Source: Oscillospiraceae bacterium (lineage in GTDB: Bacteria > Bacillota > Clostridia > Oscillospirales > Oscillospiraceae). Taken from it: DNA of 5,313 nucleotides. Every line of letters begins with the position of its first letter. Position 1 is the first letter of the stretch. Shown here in pieces: positions 1 to 4,636 of the stretch. The notes beneath the pieces are model-generated. The model ran no database searches, was not told the origin of the DNA, and saw nothing but the letters and a program-made list of their open reading frames with translations. The translations under genes were made by a program, and so were the position numbers. Where the stretch lies: the NCBI GenBank assembly GCA_017620315.1, contig JAFZQQ010000072.1, positions 1-5,313 on the forward strand. The letters run 5' to 3'.

Positions 1-1
1 C

Positions 2-625
2 AACGGGTTGGCGGAGGTGTTCCGCGATATGGGCGTCGACGGCGTTATCAACGGCGGGCAGACGATGAACCCCTCCACAGAGAGCATTCTCAAGGAGATC
101 GAACGCACGAACGCAGACACCGTGTTCGTGCTGCCGAACAACAAGAACATCGTTATGGCGGCGCAACAGTGCGTAGGGCTCAGCGACCGCCGGATCATCG
201 TCATCCCGACCTCCACGGTACCGCAGGGCATTTCAGCCATGATGGCCGTGGATCTTGAGCAATCCGCCGACGATATAGAGCAGGCTATGCTCGCAGCGGC
301 GAAAAACGTGAGCACGGCGCAGATAACCTACGCTGCGCGCGATTCGGAGTTCGACGGTATCGCGATCCATGCGGGCGACTTTCTCGCGTTGCTCGACGGC
401 AAGCTCTTCGGCTCGGACAAAAGCATATCCGTGCTTTTTGAAAAGCTTGCCGACGCCGCGATAGAGCGCGGCGTGGAGTTCATCAATGTCTTTTACGGCG
501 AGGACGTCGACGACGACGAGGCGAAGTGCGACTCCGCCTGCTTCTTTGAAAAGCTTCCCGACGCCGAGGTGAGCGTCCTCTCCGGCGGCCAGCCCGTATA
601 CTATTACATCATAAGCTTTGAATGA
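2..625 (+). CDS. fakA: FakA/YloV-type DAK2 protein, C-terminal part (5' truncated)
   Basis: This is the C-terminal part of a DAK2-domain protein of the FakA/YloV family. In Firmicutes that have been studied, FakA phosphorylates fatty acids carried by FakB (DegV-like) proteins, feeding exogenous fatty acids into phospholipid synthesis in the cytoplasm. The reading frame is already open at the left edge, and about 207 residues are visible before TGA at 623-625. The visible part carries family hallmarks: an NGGQTMNPST segment near the start, then VFVLPNNKN, then VIPTSTVPQGISA, and a C-terminus close to GGQPVYYYIISFE. The N-terminal DAK2 (ATP-binding) domain and the middle domain, normally about 300 or more residues, lie outside the window. 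The TTG at 8-10 is an internal leucine codon, not a start. A strong terminator follows 18 nt after the stop, so this is the last gene of its transcript. An acid stretch (EDVDDDEAK) precedes the last segment. The family call is firm; substrate specificity is inferred. Confidence 0.88.
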   Translation, partial: NGLAEVFRDMGVDGVINGGQTMNPSTESILKEIERTNADTVFVLPNNKNIVMAAQQCVGLSDRRIIVIPTSTVPQGISAMMAVDLEQSADDIEQAMLAAAKNVSTAQITYAARDSEFDGIAIHAGDFLALLDGKLFGSDKSISVLFEKLADAAIERGVEFINVFYGEDVDDDEAKCDSACFFEKLPDAEVSVLSGGQPVYYYIISFE

Positions 626-643
626 GCCTTTCCGCTTACAAGG

Positions 644-676
644 AAAGCAGCGCCCGGCCGGGCGCTGCTTTTTCTT
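644..676 (+). terminator. Rho-independent terminator after fakA, shared with the convergent phosphatase gene
   Basis: A perfect 28-bp inverted repeat occupies 644-671 (14-bp arms, AAAGCAGCGCCCGG and its complement). The centre is CCGGCCGG, so in RNA the innermost pairs open to form a small loop. On the plus strand the arm runs into TTTTT-C-TT, a normal U-tract, so it ends the fakA transcript. On the minus strand the hairpin comes directly after the phosphatase TAA at 675-677, but only three T residues follow the stem before CC. It is therefore probably a weaker terminator in that direction. Confidence 0.9.
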
Positions 677-1277
677 ATATCCCTTCCGTGTGGTCGGTGA
701 GGTTCGCGTGAAGGACTATTCTTTCATTTCCTCTGACGAGCCAGACGTGAACGGCGGTATCTCCGCTGGCAAAGCGGCAGCCGTCGTCGACCGGAAGCTT
801 CAAGAAAGCATGATAAAGCTGGTTGATCATCCCTCCGTGGGAAACGATGGCGGCGGTCTCGTCCTCCCCGGTCTCCGAAAGCACACGTTCAAGCGCGCGC
901 TCGGCACGGGCGCGGAATTCCAGTGCGCTCTCCATGCCGTACATAGACTTGTCGGGAGGGAGATCGGGTACTTCGGGATACTTCTCGTCCGCCTCGGCAT
1001 ACGTCAGTCCCGCAAGCAGGCCGTTGTTGAACTCCATCAGCTCGTCATACGGTATGAGCGGGCAAAGCGCGACCTTCGCAAGATGCTCGGCTGTCTGCCT
1101 CGCGCGCGTAAGCGTGCTGTGATAGATCCGCTCAAGCTTCCATTCACCGGCAACAAATCCCGACATAGCCTCCGCCTGCGCATGTCCCCTCGGCGTCAGC
1201 GAAAAATCCGCGCGTCCCTCGTGAACGCCGAGCAGATCCGCCTCCGACTCGCCATGCCGTATCACCAACAGTCTCAC
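675..1277 (-). CDS. Histidine phosphatase family protein (phosphoglycerate-mutase-like)
   Basis: A 200-residue cytoplasmic protein of the histidine phosphatase (phosphoglycerate mutase-like, branch 1) superfamily, of the usual length for small members. Visible catalytic elements are the N-terminal RHGES motif (R7, H8 as the phospho-accepting histidine, G9), the SxxxRARQTA element with R58, the acid E82 in MEFNNGLLAGLT, and the second histidine H147 in VSHGG. All four core residues are present, so the enzyme should be active. The superfamily includes mutases, sugar-phosphate phosphatases and cobalamin-pathway phosphatases (CobC-like), and the substrate cannot be read from sequence. No signal peptide or membrane segment is seen. 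The start is GTG at 1277-1275: the next in-frame codon set upstream reaches the permease TGA at 1290-1292, and a near-perfect Shine-Dalgarno sits just before it. The ATG embedded in that site gives only a four-codon frame. It is the last gene of the ABC operon, 12 nt after the permease stop, so probably co-transcribed and translationally coupled. Confidence 0.9.
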   Translation of the reverse strand: MRLLVIRHGESEADLLGVHEGRADFSLTPRGHAQAEAMSGFVAGEWKLERIYHSTLTRARQTAEHLAKVALCPLIPYDELMEFNNGLLAGLTYAEADEKYPEVPDLPPDKSMYGMESALEFRARAERALERVLSETGEDETAAIVSHGGMINQLYHAFLKLPVDDGCRFASGDTAVHVWLVRGNERIVLHANLTDHTEGI

Positions 1278-1283
1278 AGCTCC

Positions 1284-1291
1284 ATCACCTC
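1284..1291 (-). promoter_or_regulatory. Shine-Dalgarno of the phosphatase gene, overlapping the permease stop codon
   Basis: Read on the minus strand, this is GAGGTGAT, an eight-base match to the anti-Shine-Dalgarno complement GGAGGTGATC, six bases before the GTG start at 1277. Its first two bases belong to the TGA stop of the upstream permease gene. Ribosomes terminating on the permease therefore stop on this site, which supports coupled translation and decides the GTG start. Confidence 0.8.
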
Positions 1292-2948
1292 AGCTTCTGA
1301 TTTTTTTGCCGCCCCTGGGTTCAAGAAACTGTGGCGAGAGCGCAAAGAATATGAGTCCTAACAGCACGTTGAGCACCGCGGCGGCTATCGCCGCGAGGAG
1401 CGTGTGTTTCATCGCAATGCCGATCGCCATGATCGCGATGTCCGGCAGCAGGCCGAAATAGACAAACATGATCTGCACCAGCTGTTTGACGTTCTTGCCC
1501 GCCGCCACCGGAACGGACAGTCCGATAAACACGCCGACGGTGGTGGAATAGAAATCCACCGACACGGCAAACAGCAGCCACCCGAGCGCCAAAAGCGGGT
1601 TCATACCCGTGAGCAGCACCACCGCGATAAGCGCAGGGAGCATATCGAGCGCGCAGTTCACGGTCCCGCCGAGCAGCGAATAGAACAGCTTTGAGCTCAT
1701 GCTCTCCGGAATGAGGATGAAAAAGCCCATCTTCGTATCCTCGTCCAGCGGGTTGCCTAACGCACGGAAGAACGCCGCGACCGCAAGCGTAAGCACCGAC
1801 GGCAGCGCCGGATCCGTCTCAAAGACGAAGCGGCACAGGGCCCACACGCCGACAGCGGAAAAAAGATAAGCCTCCGCCGTCTTTGTAAAAATGCCGAAAT
1901 GGGCAAAGCGGAACCGATTGTAGAGTGATTTGAAGAAAAAGACGTTGGCTCCCTCGCCGTGGGTCATGCTGTCGCGCCGAAGCTTTTCGCTGCGGTCTTT
2001 TTTGCGCTTTTTGAACGCAGTGCCGCCCTCTCTCTGGCGCTCGGCAGTGGCAAGCAGCTCGGCGACCTCTTCGGACTTCGTCATCGCATCCTCGTAAAAG
2101 TCCGCTTTCACCGCGCTGTTTGCCCATGTGAGCGCGGCGACGGTCAAAACGATCAGCGCAAGGCAAAGCAGCATACCGCCCGTGTTGTTTTCCGAGGCGA
2201 ACATGAAGAAACCCTTTAGCCAGCCCCATACCGGGACAAAACGCGTCGCCGGCGCGCAGAAGAAGTCCACGGCGGCGTTGATCCACTCGCCGCCCCTCGT
2301 CTTCCATGAGAAGAAGAACGCTGCAAACACAAGGCCCAGCAGCGCATAGATGATGCGCTGAAGGTTCCCCTTGAGTTTCGGATGCGCCGAGCAGAGCAGG
2401 TACAGAAGCACCTGCAGGAATTTCCCGACGAGGATCGTCAGGCAGAACGAAAGTATCGCCGCTATAGAGCCCCACAGGCTCAACCCCGCGTTCATCAGGT
2501 TGGGTATTTGCAGCATCAGGTATACGGCAAGGAAGACCGACGTTCCAAGCTGCGTCATCAGCCGGAACAGCAGCACCGACTGCGGCTTCATCGGCGAGGC
2601 GAAAAGCAGCGTGACGTCAGCCGGCAAAAACAGCTTGCCGCCGTTTTTGTCCGCGCTCAGCGCCTCATAGGCAAGGATCCCGAGGATGACAAAGCCCCCG
2701 ATCAGCTCGACCATCTCCATGCCGTCGACGCCGTTTTTCTCAAAGAAGGACGGCTTGTCTTCCTTTTGTTCCTCCGTCTGCTCCTGCGGGGCGTTTTCCT
2801 CCGCGGTCTGGGCGATCCTGGCCGCGCCGTAGCCGATCAGTCCGCCGAACAGAGCGCAGACAAGGATGAACACCAGCACCCAGGTCTTGAATATCTTTTT
2901 CAGCTGATTCAGGAACGAGTGCAGGGCATAATATCCGAACAGTCTCAT
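1290..2948 (-). CDS. Multi-pass membrane subunit of a putative ABC exporter
   Basis: A 552-residue integral membrane protein that resembles the 'putative ABC exporter' family (Pfam PF16962 type). It would form the transport channel driven by the ATPase encoded just upstream. Hydrophobic segments are visible at about residues 24-46, 78-96, 128-147, 157-186, 197-214, 258-276, 359-377, 421-447, 451-480, 489-513 and 515-539. A hydrophilic Glu/Gln-rich stretch (about 47-70) follows the first segment. A long charged section (about 281-350) contains the basic run KKRKKDRSEKLRRD at about 313-326 and is probably cytoplasmic. The segment LLFASPMKPQSVLLFRLM (about 114-131) is typical of this kind of permease, where a loop carries a 'SP-x-KP' element. 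The ATG at 2948 overlaps the ATPase TGA as ATGA, with GGAGGAG eight bases upstream. There is no cleavable signal peptide. Two halves with similar hydrophobic layout suggest a pseudo-duplicated ABC-2 arrangement. The transported substrate is unknown; peptides, lipids or antimicrobials are possible. Confidence 0.85.
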   Translation of the reverse strand: MRLFGYYALHSFLNQLKKIFKTWVLVFILVCALFGGLIGYGAARIAQTAEENAPQEQTEEQKEDKPSFFEKNGVDGMEMVELIGGFVILGILAYEALSADKNGGKLFLPADVTLLFASPMKPQSVLLFRLMTQLGTSVFLAVYLMLQIPNLMNAGLSLWGSIAAILSFCLTILVGKFLQVLLYLLCSAHPKLKGNLQRIIYALLGLVFAAFFFSWKTRGGEWINAAVDFFCAPATRFVPVWGWLKGFFMFASENNTGGMLLCLALIVLTVAALTWANSAVKADFYEDAMTKSEEVAELLATAERQREGGTAFKKRKKDRSEKLRRDSMTHGEGANVFFFKSLYNRFRFAHFGIFTKTAEAYLFSAVGVWALCRFVFETDPALPSVLTLAVAAFFRALGNPLDEDTKMGFFILIPESMSSKLFYSLLGGTVNCALDMLPALIAVVLLTGMNPLLALGWLLFAVSVDFYSTTVGVFIGLSVPVAAGKNVKQLVQIMFVYFGLLPDIAIMAIGIAMKHTLLAAIAAAVLNVLLGLIFFALSPQFLEPRGGKKIRS

Positions 2949-3688
2949 TTCTCCCGCTCCTCCGCGCCGCTGTGCTCCATATCGCTGCGCTCTACCCCCT
3001 CGGTGACGTCGAAGAACAGCTGCTCAAGCGTCCTGCCGTCGGCATCCAGCTCCGCGCGGGTAATGTTGGCGCGTATGGCGCCTTTTTGCATGATAAGCGT
3101 GCGGTCCCAAAGCATATCCACGCTGTCGATGATATGCGTGCTCACCAGCAGCGTCCTGCCCTCCGCGCGCATGTCCTCTATCATCTGCTTGAGCTGCTTG
3201 ATGGCGTGCGGGTCGAGGCCGATCATCGGCTCGTCGAGCAGCAGCGCCTTCGGCCGCGGCAGAAGCCCAAGGCAGATGTTGAGCTTTTGCTGCATACCTT
3301 TGGAAAGCTCGTCGCCGAATTTCTTTTTCTTATCGGTCAGTTCAAAGCGTTCCAGCAGCTCGTCGGCATAGGTCTTGTAGTTTTTCAGCCTGTAGGCGCG
3401 CGCGATGAACTCCAGGTGCTCAGACACGGTGAGATTGGGATACAGCGAAGGCATCTCGGGAATATAGCCAAGCAGCCTGCGTGCGTCGACGGTCTTGTTC
3501 TCAAATCCGCCGATGCGGATATCGCCCTCATAGCGCAAAAATCCGATGATCGACTTCATGATCGTGCTTTTGCCCGCGCCGTTCGGCCCAAGCAGAACCG
3601 TCACGCTTCCGGCGTCAAGATGGAACGACAGATCGTCGCAGGCGACGACCTTGCCGTATTTTTTTGTCACATGCGATACGTCAAGCAT
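2945..3688 (-). CDS. ABC transporter ATP-binding protein (ABC-2/CcmA-like exporter ATPase)
   Basis: A 247-residue nucleotide-binding subunit that powers the membrane protein encoded next. Visible motifs are the A-loop tyrosine Y11, Walker A GPNGAGKST at 34-42, a Q-loop region GYIPEMPSLYP near 74-84, the signature LSKGMQQ at 128-134, Walker B LLLDEP with D152 and E153, the D-loop GLDP, and the switch histidine H185 in STHIID. The Q-loop position is Glu instead of Gln, and the signature is LSKGM instead of LSGGQ; both are common in exporter ATPases of the COG1131 group, so it should still be active. The frame is open up to a GTG at 3721, but the ATG at 3688 is chosen. The intervening codons read as Arg-rich filler made by the Shine-Dalgarno itself, and family members start as M-L-x-V. 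It is the first gene of the operon, with a near-consensus promoter 51 bp upstream. The gene end overlaps the permease start by four bases (ATGA). Confidence 0.92.
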   Translation of the reverse strand: MLDVSHVTKKYGKVVACDDLSFHLDAGSVTVLLGPNGAGKSTIMKSIIGFLRYEGDIRIGGFENKTVDARRLLGYIPEMPSLYPNLTVSEHLEFIARAYRLKNYKTYADELLERFELTDKKKKFGDELSKGMQQKLNICLGLLPRPKALLLDEPMIGLDPHAIKQLKQMIEDMRAEGRTLLVSTHIIDSVDMLWDRTLIMQKGAIRANITRAELDADGRTLEQLFFDVTEGVERSDMEHSGAEEREK

Positions 3689-3694
3689 AGGATG

Positions 3695-3702
3695 TCTCCT
3701 CC
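3695..3702 (-). promoter_or_regulatory. Shine-Dalgarno that fixes the ATPase start at 3688
   Basis: On the minus strand this reads GGAGGAGA, six bases before the ATG at 3688-3686. The longer in-frame start (GTG at 3721) would translate through this site as Arg-Arg-Arg, has no Shine-Dalgarno of its own, and lies only about 10 nt after the expected transcription start. The ATG is therefore the likely start. Confidence 0.85.
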
Positions 3703-3721
3703 GTTTTCTATTTCTTCGCAC

Positions 3722-3737
3722 ATCGCGCGATATATCG
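3722..3737. promoter_or_regulatory. Two overlapping palindromes at the ABC-operon transcription start (candidate operator)
   Basis: ATCGCGCGAT (3722-3731) and CGATATATCG (3728-3737) are both perfect 10-bp palindromes sharing four bases. They sit just downstream of the -10 box at 3739-3744, so they cover the expected start point near 3732 and the first leader bases. A dimeric repressor bound here would block transcription. The regulator is not identified and no regulator gene lies in the window. Short palindromes occur by chance, so this is a candidate only. Confidence 0.35.
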
Positions 3738-3738
3738 G

Positions 3739-3767
3739 ATTATAACAGACCCTTCTCTCTTTTTCAA
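3739..3767 (-). promoter_or_regulatory. Sigma-A-type promoter of the ABC exporter-phosphatase operon
   Basis: Read on the minus strand, the -35 box is TTGAAA (3762-3767) and the -10 box is TATAAT (3739-3744), separated by exactly 17 bp. The -10 is perfect and the -35 differs from TTGACA at one base. The predicted transcript starts near 3732 and has a leader of about 44 nt before the ATG at 3688. With such a strong core promoter, any control would more likely be by repression than activation. Confidence 0.88.
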
Positions 3768-3785
3768 TATGCGTTATGACAGCAT

Positions 3786-3817
3786 AAAGCCCGCACACTC
3801 TCGAATGTGCGGGCTTT
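3786..3817 (-). terminator. Stem-loop terminator, probably of the ferritin-like gene (possibly bidirectional)
   Basis: The arms AAAGCCCGCACA (3786-3797) and TGTGCGGGCTTT (3806-3817) form a perfect 12-bp stem with an 8-base loop. The only known transcript approaching it is the minus-strand ferritin-like gene, which stops at 3906, 88 nt before the stem. In that direction the stem is followed by TTTATG, a short U-tract. In the plus direction four T residues follow. It lies about 19 bp upstream of the ABC operon -35 box, so it would insulate that promoter from readthrough. Confidence 0.72.
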
Positions 3818-3905
3818 TGCGATTCACGGTATTAGTATCATGCCTGGCATCTCCATGCTGTGAGAAGCGGGGCTAATATCGCCGCGTCTTTTGTAAGCGT
3901 CATGC
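3818..3905. other. Non-coding 3' region of the ferritin-like gene
   Basis: An 88-bp stretch with no supported gene; the longest plus-strand ATG frame seen (from 3840) has eight codons. It holds a short odd palindrome, ATGCC-T-GGCAT (3840-3850). An 8-bp inverted repeat has one arm GCTGTGAG at 3857-3864 and the other, CTCACAGC, at 3905-3912, overlapping the TGA at 3906-3908. The 40-bp spacing makes a functional hairpin uncertain. Confidence 0.4.
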
Positions 3906-4502
3906 TCACAGCGCTCTTTCAAGAAGAGCGCGCAGCAGCTCCGCGTGCCGGTACTCGTCGGCGGAAAGCTTTTCGAGTATCCGTTTGAGACAGACGTCCT
4001 GCGTCCGCTCCGCCGCGGCGGCGTAATTCGACCCGCCGCATGCCTCCTCGTGATACCGTCCGCGCAGGACGTCGCGCCAGCGGAGCCGCGGCTGCGGCGG
4101 CGTCACCACCGTCACGGGGTACGTCTCTCCGGTGATCAGAAAGTGGACGCTTTGCAGCGTCCTTGCGTGGGCGGTCTCGTCAGCGGCAAGGCGGCGCACC
4201 AGGCGCTTTCCCTCCGGCGCCGGTGCAAGTGCTGACAGGTACCGGTAGGTCTGCGCATCCGCCAGCTCGCCGCGGATGAAGGCTCGGATGACCTCAAGCT
4301 CATCCCGCGCCGCCGAGCCCATGCAGCAGCTCTCTCCGTTTGCGCCCGGCGCAGTCGGAAGCCGCGGCTCCATGGTGGCGTCCGGCTGCGCGGCGCGCAC
4401 GTCGGGATAAGGGTCAAGCCCGGGCGACACTCTTTTCCATATCCGGTCGTACCTGCGGTAGTCCTCCGCGCCGGGCGTTTCGTAAAGCGATAGCTCTGGC
4501 AT
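3906..4502 (-). CDS. Rubrerythrin/ferritin-like di-iron domain protein
   Basis: A 198-residue protein with a four-helix ferritin-like (rubrerythrin-type) domain from about residue 65 to the end. Probable di-iron ligands follow the family pattern: E79 in the first helix (GELADAQTYR), E109 and H112 in DETAH, E152 or E153 in RYHEEACGG, and E183 and H186 in DEYRH. Such proteins usually reduce peroxide or handle oxygen and iron in anaerobes. There is no rubredoxin C-terminal domain with paired CxxC motifs, so electron delivery must come from elsewhere or the function differs. The first 60 residues are not part of the fold: Pro-rich, with LYETPGAEDYRRYDRIW and then SCCMGSAA (C59, C60). The start is ATG at 4502, with GGAGGT six bases upstream. 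The frame is open to an ATG at 4571, but that one has no Shine-Dalgarno and lies at the edge of the divergent gene's promoter. It is divergent from the SufC-like gene. The fold is well supported; the exact activity is unknown. Confidence 0.82.
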   Translation of the reverse strand: MPELSLYETPGAEDYRRYDRIWKRVSPGLDPYPDVRAAQPDATMEPRLPTAPGANGESCCMGSAARDELEVIRAFIRGELADAQTYRYLSALAPAPEGKRLVRRLAADETAHARTLQSVHFLITGETYPVTVVTPPQPRLRWRDVLRGRYHEEACGGSNYAAAAERTQDVCLKRILEKLSADEYRHAELLRALLERAL

Positions 4503-4508
4503 CTCATT

Positions 4509-4514
4509 ACCTCC
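4509..4514 (-). promoter_or_regulatory. Shine-Dalgarno that fixes the ferritin-like start at 4502
   Basis: The minus-strand sequence is GGAGGT, six bases before the ATG at 4502-4500. The longer alternative start at 4571 is preceded by an A/T-rich stretch with no purine-rich ribosome site, so the shorter protein is preferred. Confidence 0.82.
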
Positions 4515-4528
4515 AAGCAGATCATATC

Positions 4529-4555
4529 CGTATATCCTATGCAAAAGACTGACAA
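4529..4555 (-). promoter_or_regulatory. Weak candidate promoter of the ferritin-like gene
   Basis: On the minus strand, TTGTCA (4550-4555) is a fair -35 box and TATACG (4529-4534) a poor -10 box, with a short 15-bp spacer. A better -10, TATGAT at 4521-4526, has no good -35 and would start transcription inside the Shine-Dalgarno. A promoter must exist in this gap, but neither candidate is convincing. An activator or another sigma factor may help. Confidence 0.3.
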
Positions 4556-4570
4556 GACTGCTTATCCTCA

Positions 4571-4599
4571 TTGATTTTTGGGAAAAATTTTGCTATACT
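4571..4599 (+). promoter_or_regulatory. Extended -10 promoter of the SufC-like gene
   Basis: TTGATT (4571-4576) and TATACT (4594-4599) are spaced by exactly 17 bp, and TGC directly precedes the -10, forming an extended -10 element. The spacer contains an A/T block (AAAAATTTT). The transcript should start near 4606, giving a leader of about 30 nt to the ATG at 4637. No clear operator for an Rrf2/IscR-type regulator was recognised. Confidence 0.82.
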
Positions 4600-4625
4600 G
4601 CGCATGCACAACACAAATCCCGCAC

Positions 4626-4630
4626 GGAGG
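4626..4630 (+). promoter_or_regulatory. Shine-Dalgarno of the SufC-like gene
   Basis: GGAGG lies six bases before the ATG at 4637-4639. No in-frame upstream start has comparable support, and the residue sequence from this ATG (MLELKHISY) begins as SufC-like ATPases normally do. Confidence 0.85.
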
Positions 4631-4636
4631 AAAACC

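Noticed and set aside
618..1361. A 247-codon plus-strand open frame opposite the phosphatase gene
   Set aside because: It lies antisense to a gene with intact catalytic motifs, begins inside the fakA end and crosses the terminator. Its protein is Arg-rich with no recognisable family, as expected for a shadow frame in GC-rich DNA.
2382..3371. A 329-codon plus-strand open frame opposite the permease and ATPase genes
   Set aside because: It spans two genes on the other strand that are firmly supported, has low-complexity Arg/Gln/Ser composition, no domain and no ribosome-binding site. It is a shadow frame.
3689..3721. An 11-residue N-terminal extension of the ABC ATPase from a GTG at 3721
   Set aside because: The extension is the translated Shine-Dalgarno and leader (Arg-rich), begins about 10 nt after the predicted transcript start and has no ribosome site.
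2972..3745. A 257-codon plus-strand open frame opposite the ABC ATPase gene
   Set aside because: It is antisense to clear Walker A, signature and Walker B motifs and runs through the operon promoter. No family resemblance was seen.
3840..3912. Short palindrome ATGCC-T-GGCAT and an 8-bp inverted repeat, considered as a small RNA or attachment site
   Set aside because: There is no promoter for a separate RNA, no flanking duplication or integrase, and the repeats are short enough to be chance.
4503..4571. A 23-residue N-terminal extension of the ferritin-like protein from an ATG at 4571
   Set aside because: There is no Shine-Dalgarno before it, whereas GGAGGT is correctly spaced before the ATG at 4502. 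The extension would also touch the divergent promoter.
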